64,000 nt of DNA from an uncultured Ruminococcus sp. (GTDB lineage: Bacteria > Bacillota > Clostridia > Oscillospirales > Ruminococcaceae). The notes beneath the pieces are model-generated. The model did no database searches. It had not been told where the DNA came from and saw only the letters and a list, made by a program, of their open reading frames with translations. The DNA lies in the NCBI GenBank assembly GCA_945868475.1, contig CAMBLM010000002.1, forward strand, positions 62,001-126,000. Direction: 5' to 3'. Shown here piece by piece: positions 50,572 to 58,359 of the stretch (position 1 is its first letter; every line of letters starts with the position of its first letter). A program made the position numbers and the translations under genes.

Positions 50572-50810
50572 TTCTTTAAAAGGTCTTTCGGGTCGTAGTT
50601 TGCTTTGCGGAAAAGGACGTCCTGCTTTGCTGTGACGTCATCGGCATAGACCTGCTGCCACTCCTCGGGGGTATAGTCCTCGACGGTGACTGTGATGTGA
50701 TCCTTTGAGCAGCCAATTGCTTCGTATAGAGCTTCGGCTACCTTATCTGCGGCGAGCTTCTTCTGCTCGTCTGTTCTTCCTTTAAGCATTTTTACTGAAA
50801 TATGCGGCAT
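50568..50810 (-). CDS. 4-oxalocrotonate tautomerase-like protein
   Basis: This 80-residue protein begins MPHISVKMLKGRTDEQKKLA; after Met removal the N-terminal proline is the catalytic base of tautomerases. VAEALYEAIGCSKDHITVTV and DYTPEEWQQVYADDV follow the family pattern. The substrate is unknown. It lies between phosphoesterase and glycosylase in an apparent operon. Confidence 0.88.
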   Translation of the reverse strand: MPHISVKMLKGRTDEQKKLAADKVAEALYEAIGCSKDHITVTVEDYTPEEWQQVYADDVTAKQDVLFRKANYDPKDLLKK

Positions 50811-50822
50811 GATTTTTCTCCT

Positions 50823-51590
50823 TTACTCAAAGCTGTCCGAGGCTGTTTTCTGCTCGGGCTGCGGTGTTTCAATGTTTTTGCGTTTGCTTTTGCGAAGAAG
50901 CTTTTGCTCCTTATCCCATTTTTCGTTTTTGAGGACGACGACTTCATCGAAAAGGCAGCGGTATTTCGGCGGAACGAGTTTATTGATGTGAGCCTTGCCG
51001 AAGAACCACATTTTGAACTTGCAGTTGTTTTTGACCCTATCAAAGAAGGTATGCATAAAGCTTATCTGGTTGACTTCAAAGCCGAGGAATTCTTTCATCG
51101 AAGCTGGTGGTTCGTGGGTGATTATATAATCGACCTCGCCGCCTGCGTTTTTGAGGTTCTGAATGGCATATTCGATCTCTTCATTGTCGGGAAGCTCGGC
51201 TTCAAACCAGGTATGTGATTCGCGGCGAATGTCGATCTCCTTTGTCTGACCGCCGCCGAAGCCAAAGAATTTATAGCCTTGTATCGAAAGCACCGCTCCC
51301 CTTTTTATATGCATAAGGTTGCCCGAGATGCGATGGACGATGCCGCCGCAGAAATCGCTTTCGGGGTACTTTGCAAGGAGGTCGAAATTTTCGTGGCAGC
51401 CATCTACGAACAGTGTATAGAAGCGTTTTTTGCCGATTTTTTTGAGTATTCGCTGCTCGTGCTTTGAGCCGTCCCAGACAAAGCCGAAATCTCCACAGAC
51501 GATGAGGACATCGTTCTTTTTCAGTGCTTTTATTCGTTTATCGTTAAAACGGCTCAGGTCGCCGTGCATATCTCCTGTTATACAGATCAA
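50823..51590 (-). CDS. Metallophosphoesterase
   Basis: TTG 51590 follows GGAGGAAATTCCCA. 255 residues with the calcineurin-type metal motifs in order: ITGDMHGDL, VLIVCGDFGFVWD, VDGCHENFD (Asn replaced by Cys-His-Glu-Asn spacing), IITHEPP and GKAHIN. Two metal ions would hydrolyse a phosphoester. The C-terminal tail (about 225-255) is basic then Glu/Gln-rich, probably disordered. First gene of the four-gene run. Confidence 0.9.
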   Translation of the reverse strand: MICITGDMHGDLSRFNDKRIKALKKNDVLIVCGDFGFVWDGSKHEQRILKKIGKKRFYTLFVDGCHENFDLLAKYPESDFCGGIVHRISGNLMHIKRGAVLSIQGYKFFGFGGGQTKEIDIRRESHTWFEAELPDNEEIEYAIQNLKNAGGEVDYIITHEPPASMKEFLGFEVNQISFMHTFFDRVKNNCKFKMWFFGKAHINKLVPPKYRCLFDEVVVLKNEKWDKEQKLLRKSKRKNIETPQPEQKTASDSFE

Positions 51591-51691
51591 TGGGAATTTC
51601 CTCCAATAATATAATCATAACTTTATTTATTATATCACATTTTTTGCGGAACGTAAAGAGGAAAAAATCATTCAAAAGTTTAATAAGATTT

Positions 51692-51888
51692 TAATACTAA
51701 ACACCAGGAAAAATCTGCGCCGAGATCTTATACTAAACACCAATTAAAAACTATACAAAAAATCAAGCAAAAACTCTGATATATGGATTTTGCGCAGATT
51801 TTTTGTCTATAGTTTTATTGGTGTTTAGTATTATATAGTGAGATTATCGGCTTGATTTTTCCCAAATTTTAAATGGGGTTCAGTATAA
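51692..51888. mobile_element. Nested pair of TACTAA-family miniature elements
   Basis: An outer copy (51695-51885, TAA on both sides at 51692-51694 and 51886-51888) in reverse orientation is split by an intact 100-bp copy (51731-51830) whose insertion duplicated TTA (51728-51730, 51831-51833). Removing the inner copy restores an 88-bp element. Confidence 0.92.
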
Positions 51889-51936
51889 GCTGTACCGATT
51901 TTTGTACAGCGATTTAATTTTACGCGAAAACGGGTA

Positions 51937-51990
51937 TTGACAAATCAGAACATTTGTGCTATTATTAGATTGTAGCCAAAACATACGTTC
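51937..51990 (+). promoter_or_regulatory. Sigma-A promoter with two LexA-like boxes
   Basis: TTGACA (51937-51942), 17-base spacer, TATTAT (51960-51965). GAACATTTGTGC (51948-51959) in the spacer and AAACATACGTTC (51979-51990) downstream each differ from the Gram-positive LexA half-site pair GAACNNNNGTTC by one base. Confidence 0.65.
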
Positions 51991-52060
51991 GTGCGATATA
52001 GTGTAAATTTTGTGGAGAAGCAGCCATTTGCCCCAAGCGGCTTTTCCTTTTGAGGTAAGA

Positions 52061-52101
52061 TACTAAACCCGGATCAACCTATAAACGATTGAGGGTTAGT
52101 A
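52061..52101. repeat. 41-bp palindromic remnant of a TACTAA element in a 5' leader
   Basis: TACTAAACCC at one end and GGGTTAGTA at the other; the middle GATCAACCTATA matches the subterminal part of the 47590 family. It looks like two element ends joined without an interior, and would fold into a hairpin just before the gene at 52119. Confidence 0.55.
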
Positions 52102-52118
52102 TGAAAGGAGAATTTGTT

Positions 52119-52388
52119 ATGGCAAAATGCATATACGATGAATTTGATGAGTGTACTTACGAATGTGAGAATTGCAGTCGGTCGGAGATAGTCTGCGCAG
52201 AGTGCGGCTGCGTGGACGGTATCTTTTTCGTGCAAAACGGCAGGACGCTCTGCTTCGATTGTTTTAAGGAGGAGGTCGGTGAAGAAGAATACGGCGATTT
52301 TGCGGCGGAATATGAAACGGAGTTCTCCGATTTTCTTATAAAAAAACACGCAAAACAGAGGATCGGGACGTTCGGCGGCGAGGACTAA
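52119..52388 (+). CDS. Small cysteine-rich (zinc-ribbon-like) protein
   Basis: ATG 52119 follows AAAGGAGAATTTGTT; 89 residues. Cysteines occur as CTYECENC, IVCAECGC and TLCFDCFKEE, enough for two zinc sites. The C-terminal half is acidic then basic. No family is recognised. It is the first gene of a two-gene unit with a sigma-like regulator and lies behind LexA-like boxes, so DNA damage may induce it (inference). Both genes resemble accessory genes of phages or conjugative elements. Confidence 0.75.
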   Translation: MAKCIYDEFDECTYECENCSRSEIVCAECGCVDGIFFVQNGRTLCFDCFKEEVGEEEYGDFAAEYETEFSDFLIKKHAKQRIGTFGGED

Positions 52389-52400
52389 GGGGTGCTGCTG

Positions 52401-52769
52401 ATGACGGCGAAGGACTTTTTGACTTTATACAAGGCAGACGAAAAAAAGGTGCTGCAAAATCGCAGCCAAATGCTCTCGGCGGAGCGCAGGGCGTGGGAAA
52501 TTTGCAGCAGGAATTACTTTGAGTACACCTCTGAGTTTGAGGACAGGCTTTGGGTGGAAAATGAGGAGCTTGCCTGCGAGATGGCGGAGGTTGAAAAAGC
52601 TGTCGGACGGCTCTCGGACGAAAATTGCAGGCAGGTATTGTGGGAGCGGTACATTTCGGGAAAAAAGTGGGCGGAAATTGCCGAGGAAATGCTCTACAGT
52701 GAGCAGCACGTTCACCGTCTGCACAAAAAGGCTCTCGGACTTATCGTTGTGCCGATGAAATACAGATGA
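52401..52769 (+). CDS. DUF1492/ArpU-like sigma-70 region 4 protein
   Basis: ATG 52401 follows GGGGTGCTGCTG; 122 residues. The C-terminal 55 residues form a region 4-like helix-turn-helix: LSDENCRQVLWERYISGKKW followed by AEIAEEMLYSEQHVHRLHKK. Proteins of this shape (DUF1492, ArpU) act as late-gene regulators in Firmicutes phages and mobile elements. It follows the cysteine-rich gene after 12 bases. A perfect terminator follows at 52771. No phage structural genes are next to it. Confidence 0.8.
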   Translation: MTAKDFLTLYKADEKKVLQNRSQMLSAERRAWEICSRNYFEYTSEFEDRLWVENEELACEMAEVEKAVGRLSDENCRQVLWERYISGKKWAEIAEEMLYSEQHVHRLHKKALGLIVVPMKYR

Positions 52770-52770
52770 A

Positions 52771-52803
52771 TAAAGCCGCAGGAATGATCCTGCGGCTTTA
52801 TTG
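52771..52803 (+). terminator. Strong terminator
   Basis: TAAAGCCGCAGGA and TCCTGCGGCTTTA form a perfect 13-bp stem with loop ATGA, two bases after the stop codon. Confidence 0.85.
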
Positions 52804-52829
52804 AAACGAACGCTTTGATAAGCGTATCA

Positions 52830-54704
52830 TTATCTTTTGATCTTTTTGGCGATCTTTTCATTATACATAAGCTGGTCGGATTTTCGCACCAGTTCTTCAA
52901 ACGTTGCATCGTTCGAGTCAGTGGTATAAATTCCAACGCTTGCGGAAACGGTATACGGTTTGCCCGACTTTGCGTTGAAATCGGAAAGTCGGCTGTTTAT
53001 CTTTGCGCGGATCTCATCGTCAACTCCGCCTTTTATGACGGCAAACATCTCATCTCCGCCGAAACGGACACAGACGGAATCTTCTGGGCAGGAATTCATT
53101 AGTGCTTGTGCGACTGCCCGTATAGCGACATCACCCTCATCGTGGCCATAGTTATCGTTCAGACCTTTGAGGTCATCAAGATCGGCAAGGACGGCGGTCA
53201 TTGTTGTGCCGCATTTTCTTTTGAAATCGGGAAAGACCTGCATAAAACCGCTTCGGTTATACAGACCCGTCATTGCATCGCGGCGGTAGGATTCCTCGAT
53301 ATGTTCGAGGAGGTAACGCTGGTATCTTGCGGCTCTGAAACCGCTGAGGGCGCTGCACAAGGTCAGCGTGATCTGCAAGGTTTTTGCATAGTTGAATTTA
53401 TAAAAGCCTTGGTAAAAATAACAGACATATCCGAACGGAACATTGCGGAAAGCGAGCGAATTAAAAATAACAGGCGCTTTTATATCACGGATAAAATTCT
53501 CAAAATCGTGATAAAGCTCATTCAGAGGAAATTCGGTTATTCTTGTGCGAAGTTCGGGATTTGACTCGCTTTTATAAATGACATGGGCGGTTTCCGACAT
53601 AATATCGCTTTTGGTATTTTTCATCGGATTAAGGGCAGGGTTCATGAAATCATCATCAACGACGCAAGCCATATCGTACATAAGTGACTGATCGTCGAGG
53701 ACTTTCCCGATATCTTCGACCTCGGTACAGCTTTGTATTTTCAGAGAGATCCTGTTAAGGCACTTATCGTCCTCCTGAAATTTATAGAACCGTTCGTTCA
53801 TCGAATTCACATACTCGCAGACGGAGATAAAATCTCCCTCGCAGCAGCCGCATGATTCGGCAAGCAATAGCTCGGGTTCGGTCATATAGTTCTTTTCGAT
53901 AGGCTTTCCGTCCAGGCTGTCATAAATCGCGGTCGTTATTTGGTTTGCAAAGCTGCCATAGCTGCAAACGCAGGTAGTTATCTTCGGATCGTTGAATCTT
54001 GCTTCTATCAAGCCGTCAAAACCTGTAACGATAACATCTTCGGGGACGCGGAATCCCTCTTTTTTCAGCACGAGGGCAGCAGTTATCGCTGTAGAATCGT
54101 TAGCGCAGATGATCGCTCTCGGGACACGCTTTTCGTTTATGAGTTTTTTAACGGCTGCTTCGGTAGGGGCACTCCAGAAGTCACCATAGCTGAGCATACT
54201 ATCGTCAAAATCAATATTATTTTCGGCAAGGACACGTTTGAAGCAATCAATTCTTTCATCCGAAAATTCATTATCCTTGATACCTGCGATCATGTGAAGA
54301 GAGGTGACGTTATGCTTTTCGATAACATGGCGGACAACAGATTCAAAGCCTTTTTTATAGTCAAAGCTGAAATTTATGCAATCGTCACGCTGTTTTCCGA
54401 CATAAAAGACCTGCTTGCCTGCTTCTTTTGCTCTGCCAATTATATCTTCGAGGACAGTTTTGTCTTTTATCCACTCACCGTGTACGATAACGGCATCGAT
54501 CATTGAATAATTCATAAGTTGGAAAACGGTCGCTTCGCCCTGCTCCGCTTCCGTTCCGTAAAAAAGGTCTGAAACCGAGCTGAAAACGACAAGTCTTCCG
54601 CCGCGCTTGATGATCTCATCGTTAAGTGCGGTTATAAGTTCAACGCAGTTATCGTCATAAATTCGTGATGCACACAAAGCGATGATCTTCATTTTATCCG
54701 ACAC
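52830..54704 (-). CDS. Ligand-binding (LacI-type periplasmic fold) GGDEF diguanylate cyclase
   Basis: This 624-residue cytoplasmic protein starts at GTG 54704 behind AAAGGAGGTCTGTACC. Residues about 5-290 have the type 1 periplasmic-binding fold of LacI regulators but without a DNA-binding domain (MIDAVIVHGEWIKD, RAIICANDSTAITAALVLKK, VIVTGFDGLIEARFNDPKIT). A GAF-like middle region (about 300-455) follows. The C-terminal GGDEF domain (about 465-620) has RDAMTGLYNRSGFMQVF, DLDDLKGLNDNYGHDEGD and the active-site loop RFGGDEMF. No membrane segment is seen. It probably makes cyclic di-GMP in response to a sugar-like ligand. It lies downstream of the sugar ABC importer. Confidence 0.9.
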   Translation of the reverse strand: MSDKMKIIALCASRIYDDNCVELITALNDEIIKRGGRLVVFSSVSDLFYGTEAEQGEATVFQLMNYSMIDAVIVHGEWIKDKTVLEDIIGRAKEAGKQVFYVGKQRDDCINFSFDYKKGFESVVRHVIEKHNVTSLHMIAGIKDNEFSDERIDCFKRVLAENNIDFDDSMLSYGDFWSAPTEAAVKKLINEKRVPRAIICANDSTAITAALVLKKEGFRVPEDVIVTGFDGLIEARFNDPKITTCVCSYGSFANQITTAIYDSLDGKPIEKNYMTEPELLLAESCGCCEGDFISVCEYVNSMNERFYKFQEDDKCLNRISLKIQSCTEVEDIGKVLDDQSLMYDMACVVDDDFMNPALNPMKNTKSDIMSETAHVIYKSESNPELRTRITEFPLNELYHDFENFIRDIKAPVIFNSLAFRNVPFGYVCYFYQGFYKFNYAKTLQITLTLCSALSGFRAARYQRYLLEHIEESYRRDAMTGLYNRSGFMQVFPDFKRKCGTTMTAVLADLDDLKGLNDNYGHDEGDVAIRAVAQALMNSCPEDSVCVRFGGDEMFAVIKGGVDDEIRAKINSRLSDFNAKSGKPYTVSASVGIYTTDSNDATFEELVRKSDQLMYNEKIAKKIKR

Positions 54705-54824
54705 GGTACAGACCTCCTTTCACAATTTTCAGCCGTAATTTGCATCGGCTTTCAGTTAATGATATTATACCATATTGGTTCGTTTATTTCAATATTTTTG
54801 CAAAAATTTTCAATAGAAAACGCA

Positions 54825-54856
54825 AAAACGGTGCGGAACGAATTCCACACCGTTTT
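54825..54856 (-). terminator. Terminator of the sugar ABC operon
   Basis: AAAACGGTGCGGAA and TTCCACACCGTTTT form a near-perfect stem, about 25 bases beyond the last permease stop on the minus strand. Confidence 0.85.
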
Positions 54857-54879
54857 GATCTGTTTTGTTGTTTTTTCTA

Positions 54880-55767
54880 TTAGCCCTTAACTGCACCGAG
54901 TGCAACGCCCTTAACAATATACTTGGAAAGGAAGAGGTAAACAATGACAACAGGAATGATCGAGAGAAGGATCATCATATAAACTTCGCCGAGGTCACCG
55001 TTCTGGGAGTTGATCTTTGAACGGAGAACAGCCATCATGATAGGAAGTGTCCACTTGTCCGACTTATCGATGATAAGAGCAGGAGTGAAGTAGTTGTTCC
55101 AAGATGCAACGAATGCGAAGATCATCTGTACAGCCATTGCAGGCTTAAGCATTGGAAGAGCGATAGTGTTAAAGGTTCTGAATTCGCTTGAGCCGTCAAC
55201 ACGGGCAGCTTCGATTACTTCGAGAGGAAGTGTGCTTTCGATGTTCTGCTTCATATAGAAAAATACGGCAGGAGCAGCGATAGCAGGAATGATGAGCGGC
55301 CAGTATGTATTTTCGAGGTGAACGTTTCTTACGAGCTGAACGAAACCAACGGCAGAAACCTGAGTTGGGATCATCATTACGATAAGAATGAAGTTGAAAG
55401 CGAATCCCTTAAGAGCAAAGTCATAAACATGTACGCCGTAAGCTGTCATTGCAGAGAAGTATGTTGTTATCAAACAGCCGAGTGCGGCGATGATAAAGCT
55501 GTTCCACATACCGCGTGGGATAGTGAACAAAGCTGTATCGTTCCATGCCGTTTTGAGGTTCGAGAAGAAGTATTTGCTCGGGAGGGCGCTGAATCCGCCC
55601 TGGAGCTGACCATTGCTTCTTGTTGAGTTGATGATAAGGAAATAAATCGAGAATAATGAAAGGATAGTAACAAAAATAAGGAAGATGTAGGCAAAAACTC
55701 TTGCGATGGATTTTGTGGTCGCATTGCCCTTATCATGGCCTACAGGCTTGAAATTAATGTTTGACAT
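54880..55767 (-). CDS. Carbohydrate ABC transporter permease (MalG type)
   Basis: This 295-residue protein has six membrane segments, with the EAA loop that contacts the ATPase reading PLEVIEAARVDGSSEFRTFN and following IALPMLKPAMAVQMIFAFV. It begins MSNINFKPVGHDKGNATTKS. ATG 55767 follows AAGGGGG and overlaps the end of the MalF-type gene. It forms the channel with that protein. The C-terminus IVKGVALGAVKG is typical. Confidence 0.93.
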   Translation of the reverse strand: MSNINFKPVGHDKGNATTKSIARVFAYIFLIFVTILSLFSIYFLIINSTRSNGQLQGGFSALPSKYFFSNLKTAWNDTALFTIPRGMWNSFIIAALGCLITTYFSAMTAYGVHVYDFALKGFAFNFILIVMMIPTQVSAVGFVQLVRNVHLENTYWPLIIPAIAAPAVFFYMKQNIESTLPLEVIEAARVDGSSEFRTFNTIALPMLKPAMAVQMIFAFVASWNNYFTPALIIDKSDKWTLPIMMAVLRSKINSQNGDLGEVYMMILLSIIPVVIVYLFLSKYIVKGVALGAVKG

Positions 55768-56726
55768 TAAAGAACCCCCTTACTCTTGCTCTTCTTAGGC
55801 TTCGGATCGGAACGTCCGCTTACGATAGAACGGTAAACGCCAAAGCTGAGGATACCTGTGATAATGAATACAAGTACGGAAACTGCGCCTGCCATACCGT
55901 AGTTCTTAGTTGTTCCGAGGAATCTGTTGAGGTACATGATAAGAGTCATTGTACTTCTGTTAGGATTACCAAGTCCGCTTGTGATGACCTGAGGTACATC
56001 GTACATCTGGAAACCACCGATAAGAGATGTGATGATAACATACACAAGGATCGGGGAAAGAAGCGGAAGAGTGATCTTGCGGAATACCTGACCCGATGTT
56101 GCGCCGTCGATAGCAGCAGCTTCGAGCAAGCTCTGATCGATACCCATGATACCTGCCATGAGCATGATAGTTGTATTACCGAACCACATCAAGAAGTTGA
56201 TAAATGCGATTATTCCTCGCGAAGTGACGACATTATTGAAGAAATCAACAATCTTGTCAGAAACGCCGCCCGAAATAATTTGGTTTATCGGTCCTACATT
56301 AGAGAACAATGTGAAGAACAGCATTGCAAATGCAGCAGCCATGATGAGGTTAGGAAGGTAGATTACTGTTTTAAAGAACGTCTGTCCCTTGACATTAAGA
56401 CTTGTACTTGTAAAGATAACAGCAAGGAGAAGTGAGAACGCAAGCTGTGGGATAGCGCCGGCGATCCACATTATCATTGTGTTAGCTGTATAAGTCAGAA
56501 TATCGACATTTCCCTTTGCATCAGCCGTAAACAGTTTTTTGAAATTACCAAGACCTACGAAATTAGGTCCAACCTGGGAGAACGTGCTTGCGTCCCAATA
56601 ATTCTCAAAAAGGCTGTTATAAAATGTTGAAAGCAGCGGGTAGAAAGTACATACAAGGAATACTATGAAGAAAGGTGCGATAAAGATATAGCCCCATTTT
56701 GCATAGCTGATTGATTTACGTTTCAT
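55767..56726 (-). CDS. Carbohydrate ABC transporter permease (MalF type)
   Basis: Start ATG 56726 behind GAGGTCGAAGA; 319 residues. Six membrane segments (WGYIFIAPFFIVFLVCTFYP at the start) and the EAA loop LLEAAAIDGATSGQVFRKIT followed by LPLLSPILVYVIITSLIGGF. The C-terminal tail is Lys/Ser/Pro-rich. It pairs with the MalG-type permease. No ATPase is encoded in the operon; a shared MsmX-type ATPase elsewhere is usual for such importers. Confidence 0.93.
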   Translation of the reverse strand: MKRKSISYAKWGYIFIAPFFIVFLVCTFYPLLSTFYNSLFENYWDASTFSQVGPNFVGLGNFKKLFTADAKGNVDILTYTANTMIMWIAGAIPQLAFSLLLAVIFTSTSLNVKGQTFFKTVIYLPNLIMAAAFAMLFFTLFSNVGPINQIISGGVSDKIVDFFNNVVTSRGIIAFINFLMWFGNTTIMLMAGIMGIDQSLLEAAAIDGATSGQVFRKITLPLLSPILVYVIITSLIGGFQMYDVPQVITSGLGNPNRSTMTLIMYLNRFLGTTKNYGMAGAVSVLVFIITGILSFGVYRSIVSGRSDPKPKKSKSKGVL

Positions 56727-56765
56727 TCTTCGACCTCTTCTCATACCTGATTTTTGATATGAAAA

Positions 56766-56791
56766 GGGGCAAGGCGGAATAGCCCTGCCCC
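56766..56791 (-). terminator. Intercistronic hairpin after the binding-protein gene
   Basis: GGGGCAAGGC and GCCCTGCCCC pair around GGAATA, between the lipoprotein stop and the permease start. It may protect or attenuate the message so that the binding protein is made in excess. Confidence 0.55.
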
Positions 56792-56821
56792 AATTTCACA
56801 ATTTAGGTTTTAATTATTAGC

Positions 56822-58306
56822 TTATTCAGCAGCGTAACCGGAGCAATCGTGTGTGATAGAAGGACACTTTTCATCGAGTACCTTATCAACGTTAGCCCAA
56901 GCTTCAGCTTCTGTGATAGAACCTGTGAAGTAGTCTACGAAGCAGCCAGGAACGTCTTCGTTGAATACCTGACCATAAGGTGTAGAACGGAACTTGATGT
57001 TCTTAGCAAGCTCTACGAATACTGCTGTGTCGTTCTGACCGCCGAGGAGTTCGTTGCCGTAAGATGCATCATCAGCAAACTTCTGGTTTACAGCTGTATT
57101 GTTGGAGAACTGGTTCTCTTCGGATACGAGCTTGGAGCAGATGTCTTCGTTAGCTGTGAATGCGTTCATAACGTCAGCAACCATCTCCGGGTTATCTGTG
57201 CCTGTAGCAGCGAGGAGCCATGTACCGCCCCAGAAGTGAGCAGCAGGGCCTTCGATAAGAGCCCAGTCGCCCTTAGAACCTGTTTCTTCATCCCAAGCAG
57301 GACCCATGCAGAAGTTGTAGTACCAAGCTGGTCCGAAGAAGCACATTGCCTTACCGTCCTTGCCCATTTCAGCGGACTTTTCGTCAGACCAAACACCACC
57401 TGTGAGTGTGTAGCCGTTGTCAACGTAGTTCTTTGCCTGCTTGATCCAAGCCTTAACCTGATCATCAACCTGGAAGTTGCCATCAGCGTCAACCCAGTCA
57501 GTTGTGATGTTGTTAGCGAAAGGTCTGTATGTTTCAGCGTAGGAAGGAGTCATGAGGTAGCCAGCTTCCTTAGCCTTAGCAGCAACTTCATCGAACTTAG
57601 TCCAGTCAGAGAGCTGTTCCTGAACTTCAGCAGGATCGGAAGTACCGAGAACTGCTTCTGCGATAGATCTTCTGTAAATAAGACCGGATGGGCAGCACTG
57701 GAAGGAAACACCCTTGAGAGTACCGTCACTGCTGGATGCAGCACTGATTGTGTAATCATACTCTGTATCGAGAGGCTGAACGCCGATAGATGTAACGTCC
57801 ATTGTTACAGCAGCGTTTGTGTACTTAGCAATGTAGTCAGCTTCTGCAAGGAACATATCGATCTTGTCATCAGCTGCAGCTGCGTCCTGACCGCTGAGAG
57901 CTTCATCGAGCTTCTGCTGGTAAACGCCGCCGTCGGAAGGATTGATTACCCAGTTAACTGTTACGCCCTCAGGAACTGTGTAGTACTTCTCGAAGAAGCC
58001 CTTGAATTCTTCGTTCCAAGCGTAGATGTTGAATACCTTACCTTCTGTGTCGGAAAGTGTGATACCTGTGCCAGCAGATGCAGCATCAGCGGATGCAGCT
58101 TCAGCTGTTGTGGTATCAGCAGCAGCGTCATCGCTTGCAGCAGCGTCGCCGTTATCAGCAGCAGCGTCAGCAGCAGCGTCAGCAGCAGCGGTTGTTGTTG
58201 CAGCATCATCAGTTGTTGTTGTTGTGTTGTCTCCACAGCCTGCGAGCATAGTTCCAGCTAATGCCAATGCAGAAAGGAGAGCAAGATTTCTCTTAAAATT
58301 CTTCAT
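56822..58306 (-). CDS. Sugar-binding lipoprotein (extracellular solute-binding family 1)
   Basis: This 494-residue protein has a lipoprotein signal, MKNFKRNLALLSALALAGTM, ending in the lipobox LAGC. A linker of Ala, Asp and Thr (about 25-75) lets the domain stand off the membrane. The binding domain follows with FNIYAWNEEFKGFFEKYYTV, KIDMFLAEADYIAKY and a C-terminal FTGSITEAEAWANVDKVLDE. It captures oligosaccharide or sugar for the two permeases downstream. ATG 58306 follows AAGGAGGAAAATCAA. The sugar is not identifiable. Confidence 0.93.
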   Translation of the reverse strand: MKNFKRNLALLSALALAGTMLAGCGDNTTTTTDDAATTTAAADAAADAAADNGDAAASDDAAADTTTAEAASADAASAGTGITLSDTEGKVFNIYAWNEEFKGFFEKYYTVPEGVTVNWVINPSDGGVYQQKLDEALSGQDAAAADDKIDMFLAEADYIAKYTNAAVTMDVTSIGVQPLDTEYDYTISAASSSDGTLKGVSFQCCPSGLIYRRSIAEAVLGTSDPAEVQEQLSDWTKFDEVAAKAKEAGYLMTPSYAETYRPFANNITTDWVDADGNFQVDDQVKAWIKQAKNYVDNGYTLTGGVWSDEKSAEMGKDGKAMCFFGPAWYYNFCMGPAWDEETGSKGDWALIEGPAAHFWGGTWLLAATGTDNPEMVADVMNAFTANEDICSKLVSEENQFSNNTAVNQKFADDASYGNELLGGQNDTAVFVELAKNIKFRSTPYGQVFNEDVPGCFVDYFTGSITEAEAWANVDKVLDEKCPSITHDCSGYAAE

Positions 58307-58359
58307 TTGATTTTCCTCCTTAAAGTTATATTATATTTAAAAAAATATAATAGCATGTG

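Noticed and set aside
56849..58261. A 470-residue plus-strand open frame opposite the sugar-binding lipoprotein
   Set aside because: Antisense shadow caused by codon bias; cysteine- and valine-rich and without motifs, whereas the opposite strand encodes a complete lipoprotein.
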